Below are positions 8,498-16,573 of a DNA stretch of 35,695 bases, piece by piece. The notes under the pieces are model-generated. The model worked only from the letters and a program-made list of their open reading frames with translations. It searched no databases and was not told the origin of the DNA. A program made the position numbers and the translations under genes. Source of the DNA: a virus; IMG/VR virus record IMGVR_UViG_3300011116_000941, positions 1 through 35,695 of that record. One strand, written 5' to 3'. Position 1 is the first letter of the stretch; every line of letters starts with the position of its first letter.

Positions 8498-8810
8498 AAT
8501 CATCTCCTTTGATTATCTTAGTTGCTTCTTTTCTTTCAATTTCGGTTAATCCACCTGCAATGCCCTTTATGAGAATTGTTTCAATTGACCAAATTCTACA
8601 GTGTTCTAGAACTGGGCATTGTTCGCATAATGCTTTGCAATCTCTCACTACCCTAACACGGCTACAACCCTGTTTGTGATTTATGCAACGAACACTGCAA
8701 CGATGCCTAAAGAATAGCGCTGTTTTTTCTTTACAAAGTGCGTATTTACGCCACTCTCTGTTCAAGAAATTGTCTTCCGTAGAGGGCAATGGCGGAAGCG
8801 TCATAGACAT
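8466..8810 (-). CDS. whiB: WhiB-family Fe-S regulator with Cys-rich insertion
   Basis: 114 aa from ATG 8810, which has CAGGAAATCAAG just upstream; the longer open frame only overlaps RuvC. WhiB proteins bind a [4Fe-4S] cluster through four Cys and act with the primary sigma factor. Here C26, C62, C65 and C71 give the C-n-CxxC-x5-C pattern, and GIAGG (about 84-88) replaces the usual GVWGG turn. Between the first and second ligands is an insertion with four extra Cys (38, 42, 49, 58) and His, which ordinary WhiB proteins lack. The gene overlaps RuvC (65 bases) and the next gene (32 bases), so it is translated from a shared message. Confidence 0.8.
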   Translation of the reverse strand: MSMTLPPLPSTEDNFLNREWRKYALCKEKTALFFRHRCSVRCINHKQGCSRVRVVRDCKALCEQCPVLEHCRIWSIETILIKGIAGGLTEIERKEATKIIKGDDYAEEPTDDYC

Positions 8811-9309
8811 CTTGATTTCCTGACGCTGACTGGTAGAGAGCATCCCATCTAAGTCGTAGATATTCTCCGACTTCTCTCTTGTCTGCATTTCCTTTACCCA
8901 AGACTGCTTTTTTCCAACTTGAGACATTGACTGGGTATGTCGGACATTGCCTCTCATAAAGTGTTGCCTGAACTGCACCTGATGTAAAACATTGCACCAT
9001 GGTTGAACGCACCCCACCACGACCTAAAACTGGCAATTCGTAAAAACAATGAATTGGCAAATCTAATTCGCCACCATTTATTTTGTTTACCCATTTTTTA
9101 GTTTCGCCTATCGTTTCTATTGTAAGTAGCCGAGCGTTATGGCAGGCTTCAGGCCCACTTTTACCAAGGTTCTTACTCACTGTAACACGAAAATGTTCTT
9201 TGTAGAGAGTTACAAAAGCAATATGCGTAGATGCAGGGTCAATACCAATAACTATATGGGAATTATTTGAGTTTTGGTGGCTAAAATTTTTTGGAGTACG
9301 ACTAACCAT
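8746..9309 (-). CDS. RuvC-like Holliday junction resolvase
   Basis: 187 aa, close to the usual RuvC length. RNase H-fold signature in order: HIVIGIDPAS (first catalytic Asp, about residue 24), FYELPVLGRGG (second acidic residue), then VSSWKKAVLGKGNADKREV, and NQDVYDASAIALYG with the final Asp pair. The enzyme would cut four-way junctions made during recombination-dependent replication, so that concatemers can be packaged. The ATG lies inside the end of the upstream gene (8-base overlap). Neighbouring RecA, Cas4-like and DnaE genes support the assignment. Confidence 0.85.
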   Translation of the reverse strand: MVSRTPKNFSHQNSNNSHIVIGIDPASTHIAFVTLYKEHFRVTVSKNLGKSGPEACHNARLLTIETIGETKKWVNKINGGELDLPIHCFYELPVLGRGGVRSTMVQCFTSGAVQATLYERQCPTYPVNVSSWKKAVLGKGNADKREVGEYLRLRWDALYQSASGNQDVYDASAIALYGRQFLEQRVA

Positions 9310-9724
9310 GTGACATAGAGTAGTCCAGTTGCGCCCAAGTTACTCGCCTACTACCCAAGTCAATTGCTCTTAACGCCAATTCCGTAAAGGTTCTTAACTC
9401 GCCAGTACGAAATTTGTAATAACGACTGTTTTTTAGCACCGAACCTTCTGATTCTGCTCGTTGTAGCAACATGGTTAATTCCATTGCACGACTGTAAACG
9501 GCATTTGCATACTCCATAAGCGTCATTTCTTCGTTATCAATTGGTGGTGGTACACGCCCCATTAGAACTTCAACATATCCATCAAGTTCTTTTCTTAAAT
9601 CTGAAATTGGTGGTATGCCACTATTTAGATGAACGGAACGCAACGATGTCGCTTGGGGTGTTGCACCCGTGACAGATTTGCGAATACGAACACGAGTTGT
9701 AGGTTGCGCCTGTTTTATTTTCAC
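9302..9724 (-). CDS. Conserved phage protein of unknown function, helical
   Basis: 140 aa. The N-terminal 40 residues are basic and low in order (TTRVRIRKSVTG). The rest looks all-helical: ELDGYVEVLMG, MTLMEYANAVYSRAMELTMLL, ELRTFTELALRAIDLGSRRVTWAQL. I have no family assignment. The first 104 bases overlap the end of the Cas4-like gene, an unusually large overlap; an internal ATG at 9562 is possible but has no ribosome site. It sits between two nuclease genes and is probably part of the recombination module. Confidence 0.65.
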   Translation of the reverse strand: MKIKQAQPTTRVRIRKSVTGATPQATSLRSVHLNSGIPPISDLRKELDGYVEVLMGRVPPPIDNEEMTLMEYANAVYSRAMELTMLLQRAESEGSVLKNSRYYKFRTGELRTFTELALRAIDLGSRRVTWAQLDYSMSHG

Positions 9725-10400
9725 AATCTTCTAGCCTTTCAGGTAGGTAATCGTTTGTAATTGCATCGTTAAGAGATTCAAGTATTTCTTTTATTTCTTT
9801 AATTATATTTGGGTCTAAGTGAATTGGAATTTCATGCCATTGCTGGGTTGACTTACACTCGTAAACAATTGCCGCTTCTTCTAATCCACTGGCAAGTAAA
9901 TATGCGTGAACTTGTTTAATGTGCGCTGGCAAAGCGCCCCGTGCTTGAATTTGTTTGAATTGGCTTGTTCCTTTTAACTCAAACATCCACTTTTCTTCGG
10001 CGTTTATGCCATCCATTGAGCCTTCAATACGGTATTCACTTGAATACACTGCAACTTCAATATCAGTTAATACGCCTGCTTCAAGCAACATAATTTGCCA
10101 ACGGAGATGGCGAAAGTGACCATCGTTGAAAAGATTTTGTAGTGTCGGGTCGTACACTCGCAAACTTGGTGCATCATGGTAGCCGTACACTTGCGCTCGC
10201 TTGCACTGATACAACTGTGATGGGTGAAAAGCACCTGCACGAGACTTTGATACTGTCGGCATCAAAATACTTGATATACGATTGTAGATATCAGGGTTAG
10301 TTATGTGAACGCCATTTGGATGATTTACTAACCATGGCGTAATCTTCGGCGTTATTCTTGAGTTCATTTTTGCAAAACGAACTGCTTGTTTAAGTTTCAC
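9621..10400 (-). CDS. Cas4/RecB-like PD-(D/E)XK exonuclease
   Basis: 259 aa from GTG 10400, which overlaps the upstream TGA as GTGA and has GAGAGG 6 bases before. Nuclease core: NDGHFRHLRWQ, then EGSMDGI, MFELKGTSQFKQIQ (the E-x-K of the active site), and QVHAYLLASGL. A Cys in LYQCKRAQ (about 67) together with the C-terminal cluster (EDCENKTG, NSCSYSQICHGC, about 225-248) fits the 4Fe-4S-stabilised nuclease of the Cas4/AddB family. It probably resects double-strand ends to feed RecA. There is no CRISPR array or other cas gene nearby, so this is a phage recombination exonuclease rather than an adaptation protein. Confidence 0.8.
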   Translation of the reverse strand: MKLKQAVRFAKMNSRITPKITPWLVNHPNGVHITNPDIYNRISSILMPTVSKSRAGAFHPSQLYQCKRAQVYGYHDAPSLRVYDPTLQNLFNDGHFRHLRWQIMLLEAGVLTDIEVAVYSSEYRIEGSMDGINAEEKWMFELKGTSQFKQIQARGALPAHIKQVHAYLLASGLEEAAIVYECKSTQQWHEIPIHLDPNIIKEIKEILESLNDAITNDYLPERLEDCENKTGATYNSCSYSQICHGCNTPSDIVAFRSSK

Positions 10401-10642
10401 TGCTTGCCTCTCTTAATGTTGATGGTGGCTGTAATATCTGAATCCGTAAAATAAATTACGAACACTGGTTCTTTTAATTCCAAAGCACCACGCTTCCATA
10501 AAGCAAAGAGTTCTTTGCCTTTGATTGTGTATGTTTTGTTTGCATCTTTAATTTCATAAATTGTCTCCTTATCGGATGCGTCATGCTTAATGCGTAAAGC
10601 GCCTGATGCTGGATGAACTCTTGCATTTCTTTTCTTTGCAAT
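10397..10642 (-). CDS. Small resolvase/nuclease-like protein; start codon unresolved
   Basis: About 80 aa. The coding part reads HPASGALRIKHDASDKETI, then YEIKDANKTYTIKGKEL, WKRGALELKEPVFVIYFTDS. Its SGA, D, E-x-K and PVFVI sequence order resembles small PD-(D/E)XK nucleases such as archaeal-type Holliday junction resolvases. No ATG, GTG or TTG lies in this frame between the RecA stop and the conserved part. The nearest in-frame ATG (10804) would overlap RecA by 163 bases in low-complexity sequence. The start given is an ATT that overlaps the RecA TAA. A -1 frameshift at the A5-G run at the end of recA would instead produce a RecA-nuclease fusion. The product call is tentative. Confidence 0.55.
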   Translation of the reverse strand: MAKKRNARVHPASGALRIKHDASDKETIYEIKDANKTYTIKGKELFALWKRGALELKEPVFVIYFTDSDITATINIKRGKQ

Positions 10643-11688
10643 TACTTTTTCGGTTTTTCTGCCTTCTTCTTGACGGGTTCTTGTTTTCCATCTTGGACTT
10701 GAATGAGAGATTTCCGAATGCTTTCCTGAATTTTCGGATTCGTTTCCAAGTAACCACGGAACTTGTCTAGACCTATTTGTTTTTCGTTTTCGTACACCCA
10801 CCATGACCTGCCTTCGTGTTTGATAATTTCGTTGAGTAATCCACATGAAATCAGATATCCAATTTCATCTACTTTCCCTTGCAATAAATCAAAGGTAAAG
10901 ATTGCTTCGGTTGACGGTGCAGACAATTTGCTTTTTTCTAGTGTCGCACGAATTTTAATTCCAGTAATTGAATTGACTTTTGTTTTGTGACCTTCATCAT
11001 CAAAACCATCGGTAACTTCTTTTACCTTGCCTGCCTTGCGTAACGACACCCGATATGAAGCGTAATAAGGTAACGCTTTGCCACCTGCTACAACTTCAGG
11101 GTCGCCAAACATTACGCCAACACTCATTCTTGTTTGATTGATAAACATAATCGCCGTATTGCGATTTGCAGATGTTAGTTTTCTCATACCCAAAGACATA
11201 AGTGCCGCTAGTCGTGCAGGTTGCACCGACTCTTTAGACATTCGTTTTACACTTTCTGCTTGTGGAAGAGTTGCGGCAACTGAATCCCAAACAATCAAAT
11301 CCACACCATTGCGTATGAGTGTTTCCGATGTATCAATGGCTTCTTCGCCAGTATCAGGCGCTTGATAGATAAGAGAATCGGTATCCACGCCCAATGACCT
11401 AGCCCATTCAGGGTCGTAGGCGTGTTCGGTATCAATCAAAGCACAAACGCCACCTGATTTTTGTGCTTGTGCAATGGTTGAAAGACCGATATAAGACTTG
11501 AGTGTGCTGTAAGCACCAAACAATTCTGTAAACCTACCTTTGGGGATTCCACCATTCAACAAATGGTCAATCGGCAAAACACCCGTAGGTATATATTCAA
11601 CTTTCAACCGTTTATCGTTGCCGAAAATAACAGTGTTTTTTCCGAGCAAATCATTTATTTCTTGTGCAACTTCTTGTGCTTTGTTCAT
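10642..11688 (-). CDS. recA: RecA/UvsX-type recombinase
   Basis: 348 aa. It binds single-stranded DNA and catalyses strand exchange. The P-loop region is LFGAYSTLKSYIG (about 56-68): the Lys-Ser pair is kept but the rest differs from bacterial GPESSGKTT and is closer to the diverged P-loops of phage UvsX. Walker B is DLIVWDSVAAT (about 131-141). FINQTRMSVG and a GGKALPYYASYR segment match the RecA core. It ends in a Lys-rich tail (PVKKKAEKPKK). The ATG is preceded by AAGGAG, which overlaps the TAA of dnaE (TAAGGAG), so the two are tightly coupled. Confidence 0.9.
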   Translation of the reverse strand: MNKAQEVAQEINDLLGKNTVIFGNDKRLKVEYIPTGVLPIDHLLNGGIPKGRFTELFGAYSTLKSYIGLSTIAQAQKSGGVCALIDTEHAYDPEWARSLGVDTDSLIYQAPDTGEEAIDTSETLIRNGVDLIVWDSVAATLPQAESVKRMSKESVQPARLAALMSLGMRKLTSANRNTAIMFINQTRMSVGVMFGDPEVVAGGKALPYYASYRVSLRKAGKVKEVTDGFDDEGHKTKVNSITGIKIRATLEKSKLSAPSTEAIFTFDLLQGKVDEIGYLISCGLLNEIIKHEGRSWWVYENEKQIGLDKFRGYLETNPKIQESIRKSLIQVQDGKQEPVKKKAEKPKK

Positions 11689-11696
11689 GTTTCTCC

Positions 11697-14366
11697 TTAG
11701 CGTTTGATGCCTAGTGATTCTAGCGCACCGTTGTCACGGAGTTGTTTCATTACGCCAGTTAGCACCTTGTCTTTATCCCAGTTTTTTCCACCAGTAACAT
11801 TTCGTGCAGGGCATCGTTTAATCATGTCTTCAATTGAAGAATATGGTGCGTGTTCAACTATGACTTCTGCACAGTTTTTCCCCACACCCTTGATTGAAGA
11901 TAAACCACGCCTGATTGCATTGTTTTTTCGGTCAATTGACCAAGACACGCCCGACACATTCACATCTGCCGAAAGTATCTTGATTCCCATTCTTCTCGTT
12001 TCTTTTTCGTATTGTTTTTCTTTATGACTGCCGACAGTTGTTTCAAGCAATGCTGAGTGGAATTCCAATGGATAATTAATTTTCAGATAAGCCAACTGAT
12101 AACCCAAAATGCTGTATGCAGTGGCGTGAGAACGATTGAACCCATACGCCGCAAATCCTTCTACGAGTTTCCATGCCGATGTTATTTGCTTAGAACTCAT
12201 ACCATCGTTTTTACACAATTGCTTGAACTTTTCTTTGTTTCGTTCAAATACTTCATTCGCATCTTCGGAATATCCTGCAACTGCGTGTTTGCCCTTAACT
12301 GCCTTTAGAAAAGCATTGAGTTCAACTACTGGCATACCTAAGTCACGCATAATTTCAAGCACCTGCTCTTGAAAGCATGGTACGCCAAAAGTTTCTTTCA
12401 AATGCTTTTTGAAAACTTCACTTGGGTATGTCACGCCATCAGGGTTTTGACGGTTCTTCAAGAATTTGCTCACATATCCACTATTGATGGTCGCAGGTCT
12501 ATAAAGAGCATTTACAAGAATCAAATCTTTTACCGAATTGACTTTGACTTCTTTGCATCCACGAGCCGCAGTCCACCCTTCCATTTGAAACACTCCAGTG
12601 TCCGTGTATCCACGCTGTAGAAACTTGAAAGTTTTTTCATCTTGTAGTGGAATCCATTCGGTGTTGTTTTTGCCAATCATTTCTAGGCATCGGCGTAGAG
12701 TTGTTAGTGAGCGCAAGCCAAGCAAATCAATCTTGACAAACCCTGCATCTTCAACATCATCCATCATCATCTGCGTAACCATGGTGTCCGATGATGGAAT
12801 AAGCATCTTAGGAATCCAGTCTTTGAGATTATGCAATGGTGGTGCAGATACCACGAATCCTGCCGCGTGAGCGCCTGCACTTCGGCGTAATGGCATATCT
12901 CCTAATAGCCGTAGTCTTCTTGCATCATTTGGATTTACAACATCCAAATCGTGCAAATTCTGAACTCTGCCAAGTGTTCTAGCAAATTTATCGCCAAGTA
13001 TCTTGCGCTTTGCGCTCATGTATTGCACGAATAATCCACCACGACCTGTTTCTTCATCAAAAGAGAGTCGGTTGTATGTGCCAATTTGTGTAATTTCGTA
13101 TCTGCCTTTTAGATAGTTCACGACATCATCACGCCTAACATCTTCAATGTCTAGGTCAATATCGGGTGGTCTTGTTCTGTCAATCGTCAAGAATCTTTCA
13201 AACATCAAATTCCATTCCAACGGGTCAACTTGTGTGATGCCAAGCAAATAACAAACAAGCGAACCTGCCGCAGAACCTCGTGCCATAACCAAAATGTTTT
13301 GTTCTTGACACCAACCAACATAATCATTTACCAACATGAAATAGTCAGCCATGCCAGTTTTGGAAATTACCAACAACTCATCGGCAAGTCTTTCCTGATA
13401 TACAGCCTTTTCTTTTTCTTTGCCCATCCGATAATTACTGTTCAATTTGGCATTGCAAAGGGCAGTCAATTGCTTCATCGGATTCTTGGTAATCGCTGGG
13501 ATAAAATACTTGTACTTATTCAACGGTTCTAGTTCCAGCGAGTGATTATCCAACAACCACTTGCAAGATTCTTCGGATGCTTGCCAAACTTCGGGTTTGA
13601 ATTGTTGTTTTAACCAAGATGAACTTGATAAATGATAACTGTTCCCAGGATATGCCAAATCTTTTTCATCGGCAGAATAGGCAATCATTCTCATCATGTT
13701 GTGCAGGTCTTTTTCTTCCTTATCGCAGTAATGAGAATCTTGCGAAACAATTGTCGGTAATCCGAGCCAATTAGCCATGGTAAATAATTCATGCACAAGT
13801 TTGTCGTCATTCCACCCGTCACCATGGTCGGCTTTGTGGTTTTGAACTTCAACAAAAACTTTTTCAAACATTTCTTGCAATGTCTTGATAATTCGCTCTG
13901 CTTTTTTAGCATCGCCATGGACAACTGCCTGAGACACCAATCCGAAATAGCATCCAGTCAAGCAAGCAATTCCTTTAAGGTTGCCCTGTGCAGATGCTTC
14001 TGCCAAATCATTGATATCTAAGAGTGGCTTGTAATGGTAGTGGTCACGCTCGTGCGACAGAGTGGATAGTTTCGTTAAGTTTCTGTAGCCTTCGGTTGTA
14101 AACGAAATTAGAGACAAATGGTTTCGTTTTGCTTTTTTATCGTTACGGTCTAAAACTACATACGCTTCAAGCCCGATAAATGGCAATACATTATTTTCTT
14201 TGCAGGCTTTGTAAAGTTGAAAAGCACCACTCATGTTGCCATGGTCAGTAAGTGCTAATGCTGGCTGGTTAAGTGATGCAACCTTTTCAACCATTCGGGA
14301 TATATCTGCCATGCCATCAAGACATGAAAATTCTGAGTGAACATGAGTGTGAAAAAAATATGTCAT
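11697..14366 (-). CDS. dnaE: DNA polymerase III alpha subunit (compact DnaE)
   Basis: 889 aa, shorter than the roughly 1160 aa of bacterial DnaE. Start is ATG 14366, which overlaps the stop of the preceding gene as ATGA; the 13 extra upstream codons have no ribosome site. The PHP domain begins at once (HTHVHSEFSCLDG, ALTDHGNMSG), and SQDSHYCDKEEKDLH belongs to the same metal-binding fold. Polymerase core: ARGSAAGSLVCYLLG, then PPDIDLDIEDVRRDDV with the catalytic Asp residues, and FNRSHATAYSILGYQLAYLK. A helix-hairpin-helix-like GVGKN lies near the C-terminus. The OB-fold and tau-binding C-terminal domains of cellular enzymes are missing, as in other phage DnaE proteins. Confidence 0.93.
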   Translation of the reverse strand: MTYFFHTHVHSEFSCLDGMADISRMVEKVASLNQPALALTDHGNMSGAFQLYKACKENNVLPFIGLEAYVVLDRNDKKAKRNHLSLISFTTEGYRNLTKLSTLSHERDHYHYKPLLDINDLAEASAQGNLKGIACLTGCYFGLVSQAVVHGDAKKAERIIKTLQEMFEKVFVEVQNHKADHGDGWNDDKLVHELFTMANWLGLPTIVSQDSHYCDKEEKDLHNMMRMIAYSADEKDLAYPGNSYHLSSSSWLKQQFKPEVWQASEESCKWLLDNHSLELEPLNKYKYFIPAITKNPMKQLTALCNAKLNSNYRMGKEKEKAVYQERLADELLVISKTGMADYFMLVNDYVGWCQEQNILVMARGSAAGSLVCYLLGITQVDPLEWNLMFERFLTIDRTRPPDIDLDIEDVRRDDVVNYLKGRYEITQIGTYNRLSFDEETGRGGLFVQYMSAKRKILGDKFARTLGRVQNLHDLDVVNPNDARRLRLLGDMPLRRSAGAHAAGFVVSAPPLHNLKDWIPKMLIPSSDTMVTQMMMDDVEDAGFVKIDLLGLRSLTTLRRCLEMIGKNNTEWIPLQDEKTFKFLQRGYTDTGVFQMEGWTAARGCKEVKVNSVKDLILVNALYRPATINSGYVSKFLKNRQNPDGVTYPSEVFKKHLKETFGVPCFQEQVLEIMRDLGMPVVELNAFLKAVKGKHAVAGYSEDANEVFERNKEKFKQLCKNDGMSSKQITSAWKLVEGFAAYGFNRSHATAYSILGYQLAYLKINYPLEFHSALLETTVGSHKEKQYEKETRRMGIKILSADVNVSGVSWSIDRKNNAIRRGLSSIKGVGKNCAEVIVEHAPYSSIEDMIKRCPARNVTGGKNWDKDKVLTGVMKQLRDNGALESLGIKR

Positions 14367-14803
14367 ACGGGCCAATAATACGGTAAATCTTTCTCCACCG
14401 ACCAATTGAACTGCGAATAATGTTGTGGAAACTTCATAAGCAATTTTGACTTGTGCGAATCATGCACTCTTGAATCGCCCCACCATGACGGTCTTATGTC
14501 GCTGACATCATCTAAATTTTCAAATTCACTCAGTAGTTTTTTGATTTTATATTTGCAACTGTCGTCATATCCACGACTAATCCACTCTTCGCAAATTGCA
14601 ATGGAATAAACTGCTAAGGCAATTTCGTGACCTGCCCACATTTTTACGGCAGGATGATTAGCCCATCCGTATTTGTATCCAACACGAGTAGCGTGAAGTG
14701 AAGTCAGTATTTGTAGTGATTCAACTCGTTGCTTGCCAAGTCTTTGACGGTCAAGAACACGAGCGCATTCTGAATATGTTTCGCATGGTACGAAAGTTTG
14801 CAT
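14363..14803 (-). CDS. MSMEG_6728-like / pyrimidine dimer DNA glycosylase family
   Basis: 146 aa. MQTFVPCETYSECARVLDRQRLGKQRVESLQIL, split by position, is the family N-terminus with its conserved RLGKQR. WANHPAVKMWAGHE and GDSRVHDSHKSKLL follow, and the protein ends in LPYYWPV. The family is related to T4 endonuclease V, which removes UV-induced pyrimidine dimers; the name comes from a Mycobacterium smegmatis member. Repair of UV damage would suit a phage of sunlit surface water. AAGGAG precedes the ATG. The activity itself is inferred. Confidence 0.8.
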   Translation of the reverse strand: MQTFVPCETYSECARVLDRQRLGKQRVESLQILTSLHATRVGYKYGWANHPAVKMWAGHEIALAVYSIAICEEWISRGYDDSCKYKIKKLLSEFENLDDVSDIRPSWWGDSRVHDSHKSKLLMKFPQHYSQFNWSVEKDLPYYWPV

Positions 14804-14818
14804 TTTGTCTCCTTAGGA

Positions 14819-15070
14819 CTAAAAATCATAAAACGGTTCGTAAATAATGTTTATTGGTGGTGTATCGCTTTCTTTGGCTAACTTACGCCATTCGTAATTT
14901 TTTTTTGTTCGGCGTATCTTAGCGCATCTCATTGCCCAATCAGTTATATGTTGTGGGCAACGAACAACTCTTCCATCGCTAGACACAATCCAGTTTTTGA
15001 ATTGAGGCGATGAAGACAAAATAACCCGACAACATTTTGTGCAAAAAAATGTGTCGGGTTTATCTTGCAT
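14819..15070 (-). CDS. Hypothetical protein with Cys pairs
   Basis: 83 aa. FFCTKCCRVIL near the N-terminus and VVRCPQH further on could form a zinc site (C-x2-C plus C-x2-H). The rest is basic (IRRTKKNYEWRKLAKE). The start overlaps the upstream stop as TAATG, so it is coupled to the preceding gene. No family recognised. Confidence 0.6.
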   Translation of the reverse strand: MQDKPDTFFCTKCCRVILSSSPQFKNWIVSSDGRVVRCPQHITDWAMRCAKIRRTKKNYEWRKLAKESDTPPINIIYEPFYDF

Positions 15071-15396
15071 TACTTATTCTGATTTTGCTTGTTGAACTTT
15101 CTCTGCCTTATTGCATCAGGCCCGTTTGATTTGCTCAAACGATATCTTTCTTCGTATTCGGTTGCAGGGTCGTAACGATAAAGAGTGCCACTTTCAGTGT
15201 CACGCAAACGAAGAATCGTTACTCCTAGGTCTTCTATTGCCCGTAGAACATATCCCATAGAGCGTGGTGAGAAATGCCCTACAGCATCGCAAATGTCTGC
15301 CCACGAGACTGTTTCACCCGATAACAAAAGTTCTGCAACATCATAACGCTTTGCTTCTCTTGCTTTGTTAAACGGATTTTTTGGTTTTGTTGCCAA
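15070..15396 (-). CDS. Small protein with possible winged-helix fold
   Basis: 108 aa from TTG 15396, with AAAGGAA 7 bases upstream. The middle reads DVAELLLSGETVSWADICDA, then SPRSMGYVLRAIEDLG and TLYRYDP: helix, helix, putative recognition helix and beta wing. That spacing suggests a winged-helix DNA-binding fold, but I see no diagnostic motif. Both ends are basic. It lies between the SSB gene and the Cys-pair gene. Confidence 0.55.
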   Translation of the reverse strand: MATKPKNPFNKAREAKRYDVAELLLSGETVSWADICDAVGHFSPRSMGYVLRAIEDLGVTILRLRDTESGTLYRYDPATEYEERYRLSKSNGPDAIRQRKFNKQNQNK

Positions 15397-15422
15397 GTTG
15401 TATTCCTTTCTTTTGTTGGGGT

Positions 15423-15466
15423 GTGGTATGGGAAAAGCGAAAGGGGGGAAGCGATTCCCATACCAC
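15423..15466 (-). terminator. Long perfect hairpin downstream of the SSB gene
   Basis: An 11-bp perfect stem (GTGGTATGGGA 15423-15433, TCCCATACCAC 15456-15466) encloses a 22-base loop with a G6 run. It begins 11 bases after the SSB stop. No T-run follows on the minus strand, so it may be a 3'-end stabiliser or processing site, or a terminator of the less T-dependent actinobacterial type. Confidence 0.55.
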
Positions 15467-15477
15467 GACTTGTTCGG

Positions 15478-16503
15478 TTATTTTTCCGAAGCCTCAATAA
15501 TTGCGGCAATCATTTCTGTCTTTGACATTTCATCGTTTTCAATTCCCATGTCTTCGCAGATGATTCGCAAATCACGCAATTTCATGGCATTGAGTGTTTC
15601 TTCGTCAAGAACTTCTTCTTCATCACTCTCATCGTCTGTCGGCACAGCGCCTTTGACTTTTGTTTGTGAGGCAAGAATTGATTCAACTTCAGTCATACTG
15701 TCATCATCCACAACAATATCTAGTGTTTCAATAATTTCTTGCAACCATTGTGGCTTGTTTGCTTTGACCCAGTTCAATTCTTCAAGCGTGTAATCTTCAC
15801 GAACTGTCTCATCGCCTGAATCGTCTGTAGGGAAGATTGTTTCGTAAGAGTAACTAGCCGAACTAACAACTTTCTTTTTCGGCTTTTCTGCAACCATTAC
15901 TAGTGTTGCATTGTTTGACTTTCCTACTGCAACCAATGTCTTTTCATCTTCATCAATGTCATCATCATCAAGAGATGAAACTGATTGTGAAGTGTCTTTT
16001 TCGCCAAGCGCCGACTCTCTTGCCTTAATCAGAATTTCTTCAAGATTAAGTGCTTCGTACTTTGCGAGATTCAACTTTGATGGTGCGTCAGGCGTTACAT
16101 CGTAAGTTGTGTCCAAACCTTCGCCATGCTTTTGCAATTCATAGTTTCGGTCAATCATCGTGCCGTACTTGTCGTACTTGAGAATCAGACTGTTTGCAGT
16201 TGTCTTCGCAAGTTTGATTGGGATTACACGGTCAGTTTCAATATCAATTGCTGATGCAAGATATCGGAAAGATGCCCTAGCGCCATCAGGGAGTATTTCA
16301 CCGATTGCCATTGGCACGAAATTGCGACTCTCATCGTTCCAGTATTCATAGAAGCCGAACCATTCTTCGGGTTCAGTGATGAAACGGACTGTGATTCCTT
16401 CGGCTGGCACATTCTTGATGAATGTGTTCAGAGAAGAACCACCTTTTTTCAGTGATTCTTTTAGGGCTTTGATATTCCCCATCTTCTTTCCACTTATATT
16501 CAT
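15478..16503 (-). CDS. Phage single-stranded DNA-binding protein (gp32-like)
   Basis: 341 aa. Start is ATG 16503: AGGAGGT lies 6 bases upstream, whereas the ATG at 16548 is inside the -10 box of the promoter and cannot be transcribed from it. Residues about 20-150 (SLNTFIKNVPAEG, FRYLASAIDIETDRVIPIKLA, ANSLILKYDKYGTM) match the OB-fold DNA-binding region of phage SSB-type proteins. A long acidic, low-complexity linker (DDDDIDEDE, DDESDEEEV) follows. A C-terminal helical segment (MKLRDLRIICEDMGIE, EMIAAIIEA) is like a SAP/Rho-N fold. It would coat ssDNA for DnaE, DnaB and RecA. The strong promoter and ribosome site suggest high expression. Confidence 0.8.
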   Translation of the reverse strand: MNISGKKMGNIKALKESLKKGGSSLNTFIKNVPAEGITVRFITEPEEWFGFYEYWNDESRNFVPMAIGEILPDGARASFRYLASAIDIETDRVIPIKLAKTTANSLILKYDKYGTMIDRNYELQKHGEGLDTTYDVTPDAPSKLNLAKYEALNLEEILIKARESALGEKDTSQSVSSLDDDDIDEDEKTLVAVGKSNNATLVMVAEKPKKKVVSSASYSYETIFPTDDSGDETVREDYTLEELNWVKANKPQWLQEIIETLDIVVDDDSMTEVESILASQTKVKGAVPTDDESDEEEVLDEETLNAMKLRDLRIICEDMGIENDEMSKTEMIAAIIEASEK

Positions 16504-16544
16504 GTTTTGACCTCCTACGGTCTTTGTTGTTTTGGTATTGACTG

Positions 16545-16573
16545 ACATTACTTTTCATTAACGCATTTGTCAA
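16545..16573 (-). promoter_or_regulatory. Sigma-70-type promoter of the SSB gene
   Basis: Minus-strand TTGACA (16568-16573), a spacer of exactly 17 bases, and TAATGT (16545-16550). The predicted start is near 16538, about 35 bases before the SSB ATG. The -35 box is perfect and the -10 has two differences from TATAAT. It is the best promoter I see in the window. Confidence 0.75.

Noticed and set aside
9621-10400. CRISPR-Cas adaptation locus because of the Cas4-like protein
   Set aside because: No direct-repeat array, cas1 or cas2 is present; such nucleases are common in phage recombination modules.
14366-14405. Longer DnaE start at 14405
   Set aside because: The extra residues overlap the upstream gene, have no ribosome site, and the PHP domain starts right after the ATGA-coupled start at 14366.
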